Both the position numbers and the translations under genes were made by a program. Source: Methylobacter sp. (GTDB lineage Bacteria > Pseudomonadota > Gammaproteobacteria > Methylococcales > Methylomonadaceae). From it: a DNA stretch of 37,754 nucleotides. The first letter of the stretch is position 1; the number at the start of each line of letters is the position of its first letter. Below the pieces are notes generated by a model. It did no database searches. It was given only the letters and a program-made list of their open reading frames with translations, and was not told the DNA's origin. Positions 25,850 to 34,675 of the stretch are shown in pieces. The stretch spans positions 1-37,754 of the forward strand of contig PERF01000010.1 of assembly GCA_002928495.1 (NCBI GenBank). Reading direction: 5' to 3'.

Positions 25850-28423
25850 TTACTTGCTAAACGCCAATCCTGCTGCGTCGGCGAATACGTTAACGGTATC
25901 GCCGGAGACAAACTTGCCGGCCAAGATTTCCTGCGCCAATGGATTTTCCAGCTGCTGCTGAATAGCCCGTTTCAAAGGCCTTGCGCCGTAGACCGGATCG
26001 AAGCCGGCCTCGCCCAATTGATCCAGCGCCTCATCGGTAATTGCCAAGGCAATCTCGCGCGCCTGCAGGCGGCTGCGTAAGGATTCGATCTGTATCCCGC
26101 AAATCGCCCGAATTTGACCGCGGCCCAACGGGTGGAACACCACAGCTTCGTCCACACGGTTGATAAACTCGGGTCTGAAATGCTGGCCGACAATCTCCAT
26201 AACCGCCGCTTTCATGGCCGCGTAATTGGCCTCCCCGGCCAGCTCCTGAATTTGTGCAGACCCCAAATTGGAAGTCATCACGATCACCGTATTTCTGAAA
26301 TCCACCGTGCGGCCTTGGCCGTCGGTCAAGCGACCGTCGTCCAAAACCTGTAGCAATACGTTGAACACATCCGGATGGGCTTTTTCAATTTCGTCCATCA
26401 AAATCACTGAATACGGTTTGCGGCGCACGGCCTCGGTCAGGTAGCCGCCTTCTTCATAACCGACATAGCCCGGCGGCGCGCCGATCAAACGCGCTACCGA
26501 GTGCTTTTCCATAAACTCGGACATGTCGATACGGATCATGGCATCTTGGGTGTCGAACAAAAACTCGGCCAAGGCCTTGCACAACTCGGTTTTACCCACC
26601 CCGGTCGGCCCCAGGAACAAAAACGACCCGTTCGGCCGGTTGGGATCAGCCAGCCCTGCCCGCGAACGGCGGATAGCGTTACTGACCGCCCGCAAGGCTT
26701 CTTCCTGGCCAACCACGCGCCGGCTCAACTCGGCTTCCATGCGCAGCAACTTGTCGCGCTCGCCTTCCATCATTTTGCTGACCGGAATGCCGGTCCATTT
26801 GGAAACCACCTCGGCAATTTCCTCTTCGGTCACTTTATTGCGCAACAAGGTCATTTTCGGGCCTTCGCTATTTTCGCTCTGGCCTAGCTGTTTTTCCAGC
26901 TCGGGAATAATGCCGTAACGCAGCTCCGCCTGCCGGTTCAAATCGTTGGCGCGGCTGGCCGCTTCCAGCTCGGTGCGGGCGTGGTCGAGTTTCTCCTTGA
27001 TCGAAGCCGAGCCTTGCAGAGAGGCTTTCTCCGCTTTCCAGATTTCCTCCATATCGGAATATTCTTTTTCCAACCCGGCAATATCGTCTTCCAAAATCTC
27101 CAGGCGTTTTTTCGAGGCCGCATCGTGCTCTTTTTTCAACGCCACTTGTTCGATTTTCAGCTGAATCAAGCGCCGGTACAACCTGTCCATCTCCTCCGGC
27201 TTGGAATCCATCTCCATACGGATGCGGCTGGCAGCCTCGTCCACCAAATCGATGGCTTTATCGGGCAATTGCCGATCGGTGATGTAGCGGTACGACAAAT
27301 TCGCCGCCGCGATAATCGCCGGGTCGGTGATGTCCACGCCGTGGTGAATCTCGTATTTTTCCTTGAGGCCGCGCAAAATGGCGATGGTATCTTCCACGCT
27401 GGGCTGATCGACCAAAACTTTCTGGAAACGGCGCTCCAAAGCCGCGTCTTTTTCGATGTATTTGCGGTATTCGTCTAAGGTTGTCGCACCCACGCAATGC
27501 AATTCGCCGCGCGCCAGCGCCGGTTTCAGCATGTTCCCCGCATCCATGGCGCCTTCGGCTTTACCGGCGCCAACCATGGTGTGCAACTCGTCGATGAATA
27601 AAATCACCTGGCCTTCCTGCTTGGACAGATCATGCAGCACCGCTTTCAAGCGCTCTTCGAATTCACCGCGAAATTTGGCGCCGGCGATTAATGCCGCCAT
27701 ATCCAAGGCCAACACCTGCTTGCCTTTAATGCCTTCCGGCACTTCGCCGTTGACGATACGCTGCGCCAAGCCTTCGACGATAGCGGTTTTACCGACACCG
27801 GGCTCGCCGATTAATACCGGGTTGTTTTTGGTCCGGCGTTGCAAGACTTGGATGGTACGGCGGATTTCATCGTCGCGACCGATGACCGGATCCAATTTGC
27901 CTTGTTCGGCGCGCTCGGTCAGGTTGACGGTGTATTTTTGCAAAGCCTGACGCTGTTCCTCGGCATTGGGGTCGTTAACTGCTTGCCCGCCGCGCATCTT
28001 GTTTATCGCGGATTCAATGGCTTGCTTGTTGGCGCCGGCTTTTTTAAGAATATCCTGCAACACCCCTTTTTCATCGATTGCCGCCAGCAAAAACAGCTCA
28101 CTGGAAATATATTTATCACCTTGCTTCTGCGCCAGTTTGTCGGTCAAGTTAAATAGGCGATTAAGATCATTGGAAATCTGCACATCCCCACCCGTGCCGC
28201 TAACCGTGGCGATCCGACTAAACTCATTGGCCAGTGCCGCCGACAACACCGGTAAATTGACGCCGGCCTGACTCAGCAACGGCTTAATGCTGCCGCCGTC
28301 CTGCTCCAGCAAAGCCTGCATGACGTGCAGCGGCTCAATAAACTGATGGTCTTTGCCTAAAGCCAAGCTTTGCGCATCCGCCAACGCCGTCTGAAATTTG
28401 CTGGTTAACTTATCCATCCGCAT
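25850..28423 (-). CDS. clpB: ATP-dependent chaperone ClpB
   Basis: Hexameric AAA+ disaggregase that works with DnaK to rescue aggregated proteins after heat stress. The 857 residues equal the E. coli length. Order: N domain (1-145), NBD1 with Walker [14 protein letters not shown] and Walker [21 protein letters not shown], the coiled-coil middle domain (about 400-525, rich in Glu/Lys/Arg), and NBD2 with [19 protein letters not shown] and [16 protein letters not shown]. The start at 28423 has GAGG 8 nt upstream; an in-frame ATG two codons later is less well placed. A sigma32-type promoter lies about 40-65 nt upstream. Confidence 0.98.
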   Translation of the reverse strand: MRMDKLTSKFQTALADAQSLALGKDHQFIEPLHVMQALLEQDGGSIKPLLSQAGVNLPVLSAALANEFSRIATVSGTGGDVQISNDLNRLFNLTDKLAQKQGDKYISSELFLLAAIDEKGVLQDILKKAGANKQAIESAINKMRGGQAVNDPNAEEQRQALQKYTVNLTERAEQGKLDPVIGRDDEIRRTIQVLQRRTKNNPVLIGEPGVGKTAIVEGLAQRIVNGEVPEGIKGKQVLALDMAALIAGAKFRGEFEERLKAVLHDLSKQEGQVILFIDELHTMVGAGKAEGAMDAGNMLKPALARGELHCVGATTLDEYRKYIEKDAALERRFQKVLVDQPSVEDTIAILRGLKEKYEIHHGVDITDPAIIAAANLSYRYITDRQLPDKAIDLVDEAASRIRMEMDSKPEEMDRLYRRLIQLKIEQVALKKEHDAASKKRLEILEDDIAGLEKEYSDMEEIWKAEKASLQGSASIKEKLDHARTELEAASRANDLNRQAELRYGIIPELEKQLGQSENSEGPKMTLLRNKVTEEEIAEVVSKWTGIPVSKMMEGERDKLLRMEAELSRRVVGQEEALRAVSNAIRRSRAGLADPNRPNGSFLFLGPTGVGKTELCKALAEFLFDTQDAMIRIDMSEFMEKHSVARLIGAPPGYVGYEEGGYLTEAVRRKPYSVILMDEIEKAHPDVFNVLLQVLDDGRLTDGQGRTVDFRNTVIVMTSNLGSAQIQELAGEANYAAMKAAVMEIVGQHFRPEFINRVDEAVVFHPLGRGQIRAICGIQIESLRSRLQAREIALAITDEALDQLGEAGFDPVYGARPLKRAIQQQLENPLAQEILAGKFVSGDTVNVFADAAGLAFSK

Positions 28424-28460
28424 ATCAAAAACCTCATAAAAAATAATATAACTGATCTCG

Positions 28461-28488
28461 ATATGGGGGTGCCTGCCGGGTTTTCAAG
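28461..28488 (-). promoter_or_regulatory. Sigma32 heat-shock promoter of clpB
   Basis: On the minus strand CTTGAAA (28482-28488) is followed by 13 bp and then CCCCATAT (28461-28468). Both elements match the E. coli sigma32 consensus (CTTGAAA, CCCCATnT) fully, with an accepted spacing. It ends 37 nt before the clpB start, so the leader would be about 30 nt. Heat-shock control of clpB by RpoH is therefore very likely. Confidence 0.88.
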
Positions 28489-28521
28489 CAAGACATAAGC
28501 TTGCGCTGGTGTTTTATTCGT

Positions 28522-28550
28522 TTTAAGGTATCAACAAGCCCGACCTTAAA
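28522..28550 (+). promoter_or_regulatory. Operator-like inverted repeat before the DUF1538 operon
   Basis: TTTAAGGT (28522-28529) and ACCTTAAA (28543-28550) form a perfect 8-bp inverted repeat whose centres are 21 bp apart, two helical turns. It ends 6 nt before the first DUF1538 start and lies upstream of the divergent clpB promoter. It covers the place where a ribosome-binding site would be, which fits either a repressor site or an RNA hairpin controlling translation. Confidence 0.4.
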
Positions 28551-28556
28551 GTTCTT

Positions 28557-29291
28557 ATGCGCTTAGTTAAAAATCGATTGCTTTTACAACTGTTTCGCAG
28601 CACGGTGGATTTACTGCCCATCATGGTAGTCATCGCGGTTTTTCAGTTGGCCATTATCCGCCAGCCGCTCGCTAATACCGGCCAATTATTGGCAGGCATG
28701 GCCTGTGTTGTGGTCGGTTTGACATTTTTTATCGAAGGACTGGAGCTGAGCCTGTTTCCCATCGGTGAAGCCATGGCCGGCGCCCTGGCGCGTAAAGGTA
28801 GTTTATTCTGGCTCTTGGTGTTTGCCTTCCTGCTGGGCTTTGCGGCTACCGTCGCCGAACCCGCCTTGCTGGCTATTTGTAATGAGGCCGCCAACATTGC
28901 CAGTGAAGGCAAATTGATTGCAGCCACCGGTAGCGCCAAACAAAGTTATGTTCAAGGCCTGCGCTTTACCGTGGCCACCGCCAGCGGAGCGGCATTACTG
29001 CTGGGCGTTCTGAGAATTTTAAAAGGCTGGCCGCTGCATCGCCTGATTATCGGCGGCTATACCCTGATTATTGTGATCACGCCGTTTGCACCGCCCGGCA
29101 TAGTCGGCATTGCTTACGACTCCGGCAGTATCGCCACTTCAACCATCACCATTCCACTGGTTACCGCCTTGGGGGTTGGCCTTTCCACTGCCATTAAGGG
29201 CCGTAACCCGGTTACCGACGGCTTCGGCATGATTGCGCTGGCGTCGTTGAATTCAATGATTTTCGTCATGGCTTACGGAATGTTGCAATAA
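28557..29291 (+). CDS. DUF1538 membrane protein, first subunit
   Basis: Polytopic inner-membrane protein of 244 residues with about six hydrophobic helices. Family signatures are GFAATVAEPALLAI (about 100-113) and AYDSGSIATSTITIPLVTAL followed by GRNPVTDGFGMIALASL. Acidic residues inside hydrophobic stretches (AEP, YDSG) suggest ion translocation. A DUF1538 pair from a Halomonas species has been reported as a two-component Na+(Li+,K+)/H+ antiporter (UmpAB, from memory), so a cation/proton exchanger is a reasonable guess. No ribosome-binding site is visible before ATG 28557. The next gene's ATG overlaps the stop by 1 nt. Confidence 0.88.
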   Translation: MRLVKNRLLLQLFRSTVDLLPIMVVIAVFQLAIIRQPLANTGQLLAGMACVVVGLTFFIEGLELSLFPIGEAMAGALARKGSLFWLLVFAFLLGFAATVAEPALLAICNEAANIASEGKLIAATGSAKQSYVQGLRFTVATASGAALLLGVLRILKGWPLHRLIIGGYTLIIVITPFAPPGIVGIAYDSGSIATSTITIPLVTALGVGLSTAIKGRNPVTDGFGMIALASLNSMIFVMAYGMLQ

Positions 29292-30058
29292 TGGAATGGG
29301 TTAAAGGTTTCTTCGATACCTTGCTGCTGGTATACCGCAATATCCTACCGATTGCGGTAGTAATTATCGGCTTTCAATTGTTCATCGTGCGCCGGCCATT
29401 GCCTAATCCCAAGAAAATCCTGACCGGCTTCGGCTTTGTTATAATCGGCATCAGTTTTTTCCTGCTCGGCCTGGACAATGTGTTGTTTCCGGTGGGTAAA
29501 CTGATGGCAACGCAGCTTACCACGCGGGAATTTATCAGCTCAACCGGACACACCGGCGGCAACTGGCTTAGCTACGTCTGGGTGTATGTATTCGCCGCTT
29601 GCCTGGGCTTTGCCGCCACGCTGGCCGAGCCTTCCCTGTTGGCCATCGCCATTAAAATGGAACATATTTCCGGCGGCACCATCGGTGCCTGGGGTTTGCG
29701 CTTGGCGGTTTCCACGGGCGTGGCGGCGGGTCTGGCACTGGGCACCTTTAGAATTGTCACCGGCTTCAGCTTGTATTACTTGATGGTGGCGGGCTACAGC
29801 ATCGTCATCCTGCAAACGGCTTTTGCTCCCAAACTAATCCGCGCGATTGCCTATGATTCCGGCGGTATCACCACCTCAACCGTCACTGTGCCGCTAGTGA
29901 CTGCGCTGGGGCTGGGATTATCCGGGCAGATTCCCGGCCGCAACCCGGCGCTGGACGGCTTTGGTCTGATAGCGTTGGCCAGCCTGTTTCCAACCATTGC
30001 TGTACTCGGCTACGCCCAAATTGCCCAGTGGCTTAGCCGGGTCAGCGGTCCCCGATGA
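29291..30058 (+). CDS. DUF1538 membrane protein, second subunit
   Basis: Paralogue of the preceding gene, 255 residues, about six membrane helices. It repeats the same motifs: GFAATLAEPSLLAIAI and AYDSGGITTSTVTVPLVTAL, then GRNPALDGFGLIALASL. Pairs of unequal DUF1538 proteins are usual and probably form one transporter. Overlap of TAATG with the upstream stop supports equal, coupled synthesis. The substrate cannot be told from the sequence. The stop lies 8 nt before the PII-like start. Confidence 0.88.
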   Translation: MEWVKGFFDTLLLVYRNILPIAVVIIGFQLFIVRRPLPNPKKILTGFGFVIIGISFFLLGLDNVLFPVGKLMATQLTTREFISSTGHTGGNWLSYVWVYVFAACLGFAATLAEPSLLAIAIKMEHISGGTIGAWGLRLAVSTGVAAGLALGTFRIVTGFSLYYLMVAGYSIVILQTAFAPKLIRAIAYDSGGITTSTVTVPLVTALGLGLSGQIPGRNPALDGFGLIALASLFPTIAVLGYAQIAQWLSRVSGPR

Positions 30059-30066
30059 GGATACCC

Positions 30067-30417
30067 ATGCATTTTAAATTGATAATCGCTTTCGTTGATG
30101 AAAACAAGACCGACCTGGTGCTGGACACCGCCCGCAAACACGGCGCCAAAGGCGCAACGGTGATTAACCATGCCCGCGGCGAAGGCATTAAGCAAGCCAA
30201 AACCTTTTTCGGTCTGGCCTTGGAAGCGCCGCGCGATGTTTTAATGTTTTTGGTGGAAGAACACTTGAGCCGGCATATTCTTGAACAGATCGCCCGCACC
30301 GCCGAATTCGACAGCAAACCCGGCACCGGCATCGCCTTTAAAATCGATGTGGAAGATGCCATCGGTGTTATGCACCAAGTCAAGGAATTAACTAACGAAC
30401 TGGTAAACGACATATGA
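30067..30417 (+). CDS. PII-like signalling protein
   Basis: Small soluble protein of 116 residues with the ferredoxin-like PII pattern: strand MHFKLIIAFVDENK, helix TDLVLDTARKHGAKGATVI, a T-loop-like region (about 36-52), and near the C terminus GTGIAFKIDVEDAIGV, resembling the PII segment around GxGxIF. The T-loop region has no Tyr, so GlnD uridylylation as in GlnB is not expected. The start at 30067 is preferred to 30055 because GAGG lies 6 nt before it. It overlaps the CBS gene by 4 nt (ATGA). It probably senses a nucleotide or small molecule and regulates the DUF1538 pair. Confidence 0.82.
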   Translation: MHFKLIIAFVDENKTDLVLDTARKHGAKGATVINHARGEGIKQAKTFFGLALEAPRDVLMFLVEEHLSRHILEQIARTAEFDSKPGTGIAFKIDVEDAIGVMHQVKELTNELVNDI

Positions 30418-30824
30418 TTCAACCGCAAAAAACCATCCGCGCCAAAGATGTGATGAAAACCGCTTTTGGCTGTATCGACGCCAAGGCCACCATTAAAGAT
30501 GCGTTAAATGCCATGAAAAATGCCGGCACATCGGTATTGATCGTCAACAAACGTTACGATGATGATGAATACGGCCTGATTACTTCCACCGACATTGCCC
30601 GCCATGTGCTGGCCAAAGACCGCTCGCCCGACCGCGTTAACGTGTATGAGGTAATGACTTGTCCGGTTATTCATGTGCACCCGGAAATGGACATCCGGCA
30701 TTGCTCGCGCCTGTTCGCCACTTATAACCTGGTGCGCGCGCCGGTGATAGAAAACAATCAGGTAATCGGCATGATCAGTCCTAACTCACTGGTTTTAGAC
30801 GGCTTATACGAAATATACGGATGA
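30414..30824 (+). CDS. Tandem CBS-domain protein
   Basis: Stand-alone CBS-pair (Bateman) protein of 136 residues. CBS1 (about 14-72: VMKTAFGCIDAKATIKDALN to EYGLITSTDIARHVL) and CBS2 (about 78-130: VMTCPVIHVHPEMDI to VIGMISPNSLVLDGL) each have the typical strand-helix pattern ending in G(L/M)I(S/T). Such pairs bind adenine nucleotides and gate transporters or enzymes. It is the last gene of the DUF1538 cassette, coupled to the PII-like gene. Ligand and target are inferred. Confidence 0.9.
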   Translation: MIQPQKTIRAKDVMKTAFGCIDAKATIKDALNAMKNAGTSVLIVNKRYDDDEYGLITSTDIARHVLAKDRSPDRVNVYEVMTCPVIHVHPEMDIRHCSRLFATYNLVRAPVIENNQVIGMISPNSLVLDGLYEIYG

Positions 30825-30958
30825 CAGCAACGGCCCAAAGCAATACAATAGCGGCGCGGTGGCGAGGATGATTGAGCAGGCAAGCTGGTGGCGCCAGCCA
30901 TAGTTAAAACCCCTATGGTGTGGAACCAAGCATACGTTTTAGTTAGCAGGAGTTTAAA

Positions 30959-31165
30959 ATGGCAACGGGCACAGTGAAATGGTTCAACAATACCAAAGGT
31001 TTTGGTTTTATCCAGCCGGCTGAAGGCAGCGAAGATGTTTTTGTGCATCACTCGGTTATCCTGGGAGAAGGTTTTAAAACCTTATCGCCCGGCCAAACGG
31101 TGACCTTCGACATCGAATCGGGGCCCAAAGGGCTGACTGCGGTTAATGTCCAGCCCCACAAATAA
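30959..31165 (+). CDS. Cold-shock domain protein (Csp family)
   Basis: Single cold-shock domain of 68 residues that binds single-stranded RNA/DNA and acts as an RNA chaperone. The RNP1 motif KGFGFIQP and RNP2-like VFVHHSVI are intact, and the N terminus [14 protein letters not shown] is typical. A ribosome-binding site, AGGAG, precedes the ATG by about 7 nt. The 134-nt upstream gap holds a short hairpin (GCTGG/CCAGC, 30884-30898) but no clear promoter, and could be a structured leader. Confidence 0.95.
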   Translation: MATGTVKWFNNTKGFGFIQPAEGSEDVFVHHSVILGEGFKTLSPGQTVTFDIESGPKGLTAVNVQPHK

Positions 31166-31197
31166 TCCGGCGATAACTGATCTTTTTTTCTTCCTTA

Positions 31198-31235
31198 GCC
31201 TTAATGCACAATCAACCCCATTAAGGCCGTTTTGT
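31198..31235 (+). terminator. Hairpin after the cold-shock gene, probable terminator
   Basis: GCCTTAATG (31198-31206) and CATTAAGGC (31219-31227) form a perfect 9-bp stem with a 12-nt loop in the gap between the csp stop and the convergent TM2 gene. It is followed by CGTTTTG, a short T run, so the plus direction is favoured. The stem is AT-rich and the T tract imperfect. Confidence 0.5.
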
Positions 31236-31245
31236 CGGTTTTGTA

Positions 31246-31656
31246 TTATTTCAACGGCCTGCCTTTGGCATCACGGTTGATGTGGCCGCCTAATAGCAAT
31301 ACCGTTTCAATAACACCCCACATGACGCCATAACCCAAAGTTAACGCAGTTATCGCAATTTGCGCTAAGCCGATTTTGTAATACCCCAAATAAAACCGGT
31401 GCGCGCCAAGACCGCCTAGAATGGCTGCCAACACTACCGCCACATATTTATATTTAACAGCCTCGCTAGCCAAACTGGCACCGATCAAATCGACTTCAAC
31501 CGCAACATTTTTTTTCGCCTGAAACCTGACTTCGTCACCGGCTTCCGGCTCGACCTGTGCAAGCCAGTCTTCCCGGAAAAATTCGAATTTAAAATTGCCT
31601 TTGACAATAATGCCGCTTTCGGTTTCGGCATCATAACTTTCAATTCGCCCTAACAT
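31246..31656 (-). CDS. TM2-domain protein with N-terminal OB/cold-shock-like domain
   Basis: Membrane protein of 136 residues, function unknown. The N-terminal part (1-60: MLGRIESYDAETESGIIV, FKFEFFREDWL, PEAGDEVRFQAKKN) follows the strand spacing of a cold-shock/OB fold. The C-terminal part (about 68-125) is a TM2 domain with the hallmark GGLGAHRFYLGYYKIG and two helices. It is convergent with csp. Ribosome-binding site AGAGGA precedes the ATG. The OB assignment is by eye and less sure than TM2. Confidence 0.82.
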   Translation of the reverse strand: MLGRIESYDAETESGIIVKGNFKFEFFREDWLAQVEPEAGDEVRFQAKKNVAVEVDLIGASLASEAVKYKYVAVVLAAILGGLGAHRFYLGYYKIGLAQIAITALTLGYGVMWGVIETVLLLGGHINRDAKGRPLK

Positions 31657-31690
31657 GGTTTTCCTCTTTGTTTTTTATAATTATAAACAC

Positions 31691-32134
31691 TTAATCATCA
31701 CGCAAACGCACCGCCAGCACATCACACGTCGCATGGTGCAACACGCCGTTGGCGGTTGACCCCAACAACAGCGCCAAGCCGTGCCGGCCATGTGAACCCA
31801 CCACGATGAGATCGGCGCCTTGTTCTTGCGCCACCCGCACAATTTCCAGCTTGGGGCTGCCCATTTCCAGCCATTGGCGGTCATCCGGCACCGCCAATTT
31901 TTCCGCCAGTTTAACGAGCTTTTTCTTGGCGGCGGCCATCAGCTCCTGGGTGACGTCAACATCGAACGGCACGATAGTATCGTAATCGACATTAGCCAAC
32001 GGCAAATAATCCACCACATGAATAATACTCAGCCGGGCCTGAAACTTGGCCGCCAAATCCTGCGCGCGCGCGGCCACTTCCTCGCCGTGCCCGGAAAAAT
32101 CCGCCGCCAACAATATATGTTTGTAATCTTGCAT
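31691..32134 (-). CDS. Universal stress protein UspA family
   Basis: Cytoplasmic single-domain Usp of 147 residues. It begins YKHILLAADFSGHGEEVAAR and has the ATP-binding signature G-x2-G-x9-G-(S/T) in GSHGRHGLALLLGST, so it probably binds ATP, followed by VLHHATCDVLAVR at the end. Ribosome-binding site AGAGGAAG is good. It stands 49 nt after the ABC-F gene on the same strand and 34 nt before the TM2 gene. The precise stress role is unknown. Confidence 0.93.
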   Translation of the reverse strand: MQDYKHILLAADFSGHGEEVAARAQDLAAKFQARLSIIHVVDYLPLANVDYDTIVPFDVDVTQELMAAAKKKLVKLAEKLAVPDDRQWLEMGSPKLEIVRVAQEQGADLIVVGSHGRHGLALLLGSTANGVLHHATCDVLAVRLRDD

Positions 32135-32183
32135 TTTGGCTTCCTCTTTATCGTGTTTTCACGTTTTTAGCGCAGCGCACGGA

Positions 32184-34076
32184 CTATTCCACCTGCGCCG
32201 ACTGCAGCTGCTCCTCGGCGTCCAGCCAATCGGCCTCGGCGGAAGCCAGGGCTTTATCGACCTCGGCTTTTTGATCCAGCAACAGTTTTAAACGCTGTTT
32301 TTCCGATTCGGCATACAGTCCCGGATCGGCCAATGCCTGCTCCAGGCGTCGCTGTTCGCTGTGATGCTTTTCCAATGCTTGCTCGGCTTTTTTTAAGGCA
32401 TCGTAATACGGTTTATATTTCTGCCGCCGTTCAGCTTCAAGCTTGCGCTGATCTTTTTGCGATAGTTTAACGGCATCTGCCGCCGGCTTTTCTTGTTCCC
32501 CCGATTTTTTTCGTTCGGCCAGCCATAGCCGGTAGTCATCCAGATCGCCGTCGAAATCCTGCATCCCGCCGCCCGCCACCAGCAACAGTTTATCGGTGAC
32601 CGAACGCAGCAGGTGCCGATCATGCGAGACCACTACCAGCGCGCCTTGATAATCCTGCAACGCCACGCTTAAAGCATGGCGCATTTCCAGATCCAAATGA
32701 TTGGTTGGCTCGTCCAAGAGCAACAGATTAGGGTTTTGCAGCACCAGCATGGCCAGCACCAAACGCGCTTTTTCGCCGCCGGAAAACGGCCGCACCGGTT
32801 CCAGCGCCTTTTCGCCGTGAAAATCGAAACCGCCCAGAAAATTGCGCAATTGTTTTTCCGTGGCCTGCTTATCTAGCTGTTGCAAATGCCATAATGGACT
32901 TTCGTCCAGCCTTAATTGTTCCAGTTGATGTTGGGCGAAATAGCCGATCTTCAAACCTTCCGCCTCACGCCGTACACCCGACAATGGTGCCATGTCGCCG
33001 GCCAGCACTTTGATCAAGGTGGATTTGCCGGCGCCGTTAGGGCCCAGCAAACCGATACGGTCGCCCGGCACGATGCTCAAATTGACCTGCCGGACCACCG
33101 CCTTCCCGGCGTAGCCGGCATCCGCCTTATCCAGCGCCAGCAGTGGATTGGGCATGCGGCTGGGTTCCGGAAAGCTGAAATCGAAGGGGGAATCGGCATG
33201 CGCCATGGCGATAATCTCCATGCGCTCCAGAGCCTTGATCCGGCTTTGCGCTTGCCGGGCTTTGGTGGCTTTGGCCCTGAATCTGTCGATAAAACTTTGA
33301 ATATGGACGATTTCGCGCTGCTGTTTTAAGTACGCCGCCTGCTGCTGAGCGAGTTTTTCCGCGCGCATTTTTTCAAACGCCGAATAATTACCGGTGTAAA
33401 TTTCAGCATTGCCTTGTTCGATGTTAAGAATATGGCTGGTGATGGCATCCAGGAAATCCCGGTCGTGGGAAATCAGTAACAGCGTGCCTGGGTATTTGCA
33501 CAACCAGTCTTGCAGCCAGATCACCGCATCCAAGTCCAGGTGGTTGGTAGGTTCGTCCAGCAGCAAGACATCGGAACGGCACATTAAAGCCTGCGCCAGA
33601 TTCAACCGCATGCGCCAACCGCCGGAAAACGCGCTAACCGGATTACGCATCTGCCCCGGCAGAAAACCCAGTCCGTCCAGTAACCGGGCCGCGCGGGATT
33701 CGGCCGTGTAACCGCCGATCAAATCCAACGCACCATGCAGCTCGGCCTGTTTTAAACCGTCTCCGGCTTGTTCTGCCACGGCTAACTGCGTTTGCAGGGC
33801 ACGCAGCTCGCGGTCGCCATCCATCACATAGTCCAGCGCCGGGCAACTTTCAGGCGGCGTTTCTTGCGCAACATGGGCAATTTCCAGATTGGGCGGCAGG
33901 GTAAACTCGCCCTCGTCCTGGTGCAATTCACCACGCAACAAAGCGAAAAAACTGGATTTACCCACGCCGTTCGCACCGGTAATACCGGCTTTTTGACCTT
34001 TGTGAATGGTAAAGGTAGCGCCGGAAAACAGGACTTTTACCCCACGGCGCAAGGTGATATTTTTGAAATTAAGCAT
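32184..34076 (-). CDS. yheS: ABC-F family ATPase, YheS-like
   Basis: Soluble twin ABC protein of the ABC-F class, which acts on the ribosome rather than as a transporter. The 630 residues (E. coli YheS 637) contain NBD1 (Walker A GANGVGKSS, signature SGGWRMR, Walker B LLLDEPTNHLDLDA), the charged interdomain linker (about 240-300), NBD2 (GPNGAGKST, SGGEKAR, LLLDEPTNHLDLEM) and a C-terminal coiled coil rich in Lys/Glu/Gln (about 530-630). There are no membrane segments. Start ATG 34076 gives the family N terminus MLNFKNITLRRG. Confidence 0.94.
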   Translation of the reverse strand: MLNFKNITLRRGVKVLFSGATFTIHKGQKAGITGANGVGKSSFFALLRGELHQDEGEFTLPPNLEIAHVAQETPPESCPALDYVMDGDRELRALQTQLAVAEQAGDGLKQAELHGALDLIGGYTAESRAARLLDGLGFLPGQMRNPVSAFSGGWRMRLNLAQALMCRSDVLLLDEPTNHLDLDAVIWLQDWLCKYPGTLLLISHDRDFLDAITSHILNIEQGNAEIYTGNYSAFEKMRAEKLAQQQAAYLKQQREIVHIQSFIDRFRAKATKARQAQSRIKALERMEIIAMAHADSPFDFSFPEPSRMPNPLLALDKADAGYAGKAVVRQVNLSIVPGDRIGLLGPNGAGKSTLIKVLAGDMAPLSGVRREAEGLKIGYFAQHQLEQLRLDESPLWHLQQLDKQATEKQLRNFLGGFDFHGEKALEPVRPFSGGEKARLVLAMLVLQNPNLLLLDEPTNHLDLEMRHALSVALQDYQGALVVVSHDRHLLRSVTDKLLLVAGGGMQDFDGDLDDYRLWLAERKKSGEQEKPAADAVKLSQKDQRKLEAERRQKYKPYYDALKKAEQALEKHHSEQRRLEQALADPGLYAESEKQRLKLLLDQKAEVDKALASAEADWLDAEEQLQSAQVE

Positions 34077-34125
34077 GAATCCGCTGCCGATCCGACATTA
34101 ACAATCCTGCAATCTAATGATGACG

Positions 34126-34656
34126 CTAGCCTAAACGCTCGATGAGTTTTTCGGCTTGCTGGGCAAATTCCTTCAGGTTGCCTTTTTTCACGGTTTCTTT
34201 AGGAATCACCAACGCGGTGGTGGTATCCACATAAATATAAACATGGTGCCTGCCGTGTTCCACGCGCAGCATTTCCGACCATGGCACTTTGTGTTTCCCG
34301 CTGGGCGATTTTTCGAGTAAATGCTGCGGATTGGCAGGATCGATGGTTAAAACATAAGTACCGAACATGTTGGCTTTTTCTTTAGCGCTGTATTTGGACA
34401 GAATCTGCCGCTGCAAATCCAGCAAAATCAGTTTGGGCGATAGCCAAGACCATAACCCGGCCAGTACCAGCACATACAACATGGTATTGCGGTCGCCGTA
34501 ATAAAAATAATAAAACGCCGCTATCAACACCATCACACCGGGCACCAGCAAGCGGTTTTTTTTCATACCGTGCTGAATTTCTTCGGATTTTTTCAGGCGC
34601 ATTTCATTAAAATGCACCAAATCCTGTTCTCGGAATTCGTATTCAATTTCAATCAT
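34126..34656 (-). CDS. YcxB-like membrane protein
   Basis: Small membrane protein of 176 residues, function unknown. The N-terminal IEIEYEFREQDLVHFNEM is soluble. Two hydrophobic segments follow, LLVPGVMVLIAAFYYFYYG (about 36-54) and MLYVLVLAGLWSWL (about 59-72). The C-terminal half (LLEKSPSGKHKVPWSEMLRVEH, VYIYVDTTTALVIPKE) matches the beta-rich YcxB-like pattern. It lies 19 nt after the ndh stop on the same strand, so co-transcription with ndh is likely. Confidence 0.7.
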   Translation of the reverse strand: MIEIEYEFREQDLVHFNEMRLKKSEEIQHGMKKNRLLVPGVMVLIAAFYYFYYGDRNTMLYVLVLAGLWSWLSPKLILLDLQRQILSKYSAKEKANMFGTYVLTIDPANPQHLLEKSPSGKHKVPWSEMLRVEHGRHHVYIYVDTTTALVIPKETVKKGNLKEFAQQAEKLIERLG

Positions 34657-34675
34657 GACTGTTTTTTAGTTGTTA

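Noticed and set aside
26501-27950. Long open frames on the plus strand opposite clpB (up to 165 codons)
   Set aside because: They are mirror frames of a strongly conserved gene, without ribosome-binding sites or recognisable domains.
30825-30958. Cold-shock thermosensor leader RNA before csp
   Set aside because: Only a 5-bp hairpin is visible and no conserved cold-box was recognised; it is noted in the csp entry only.
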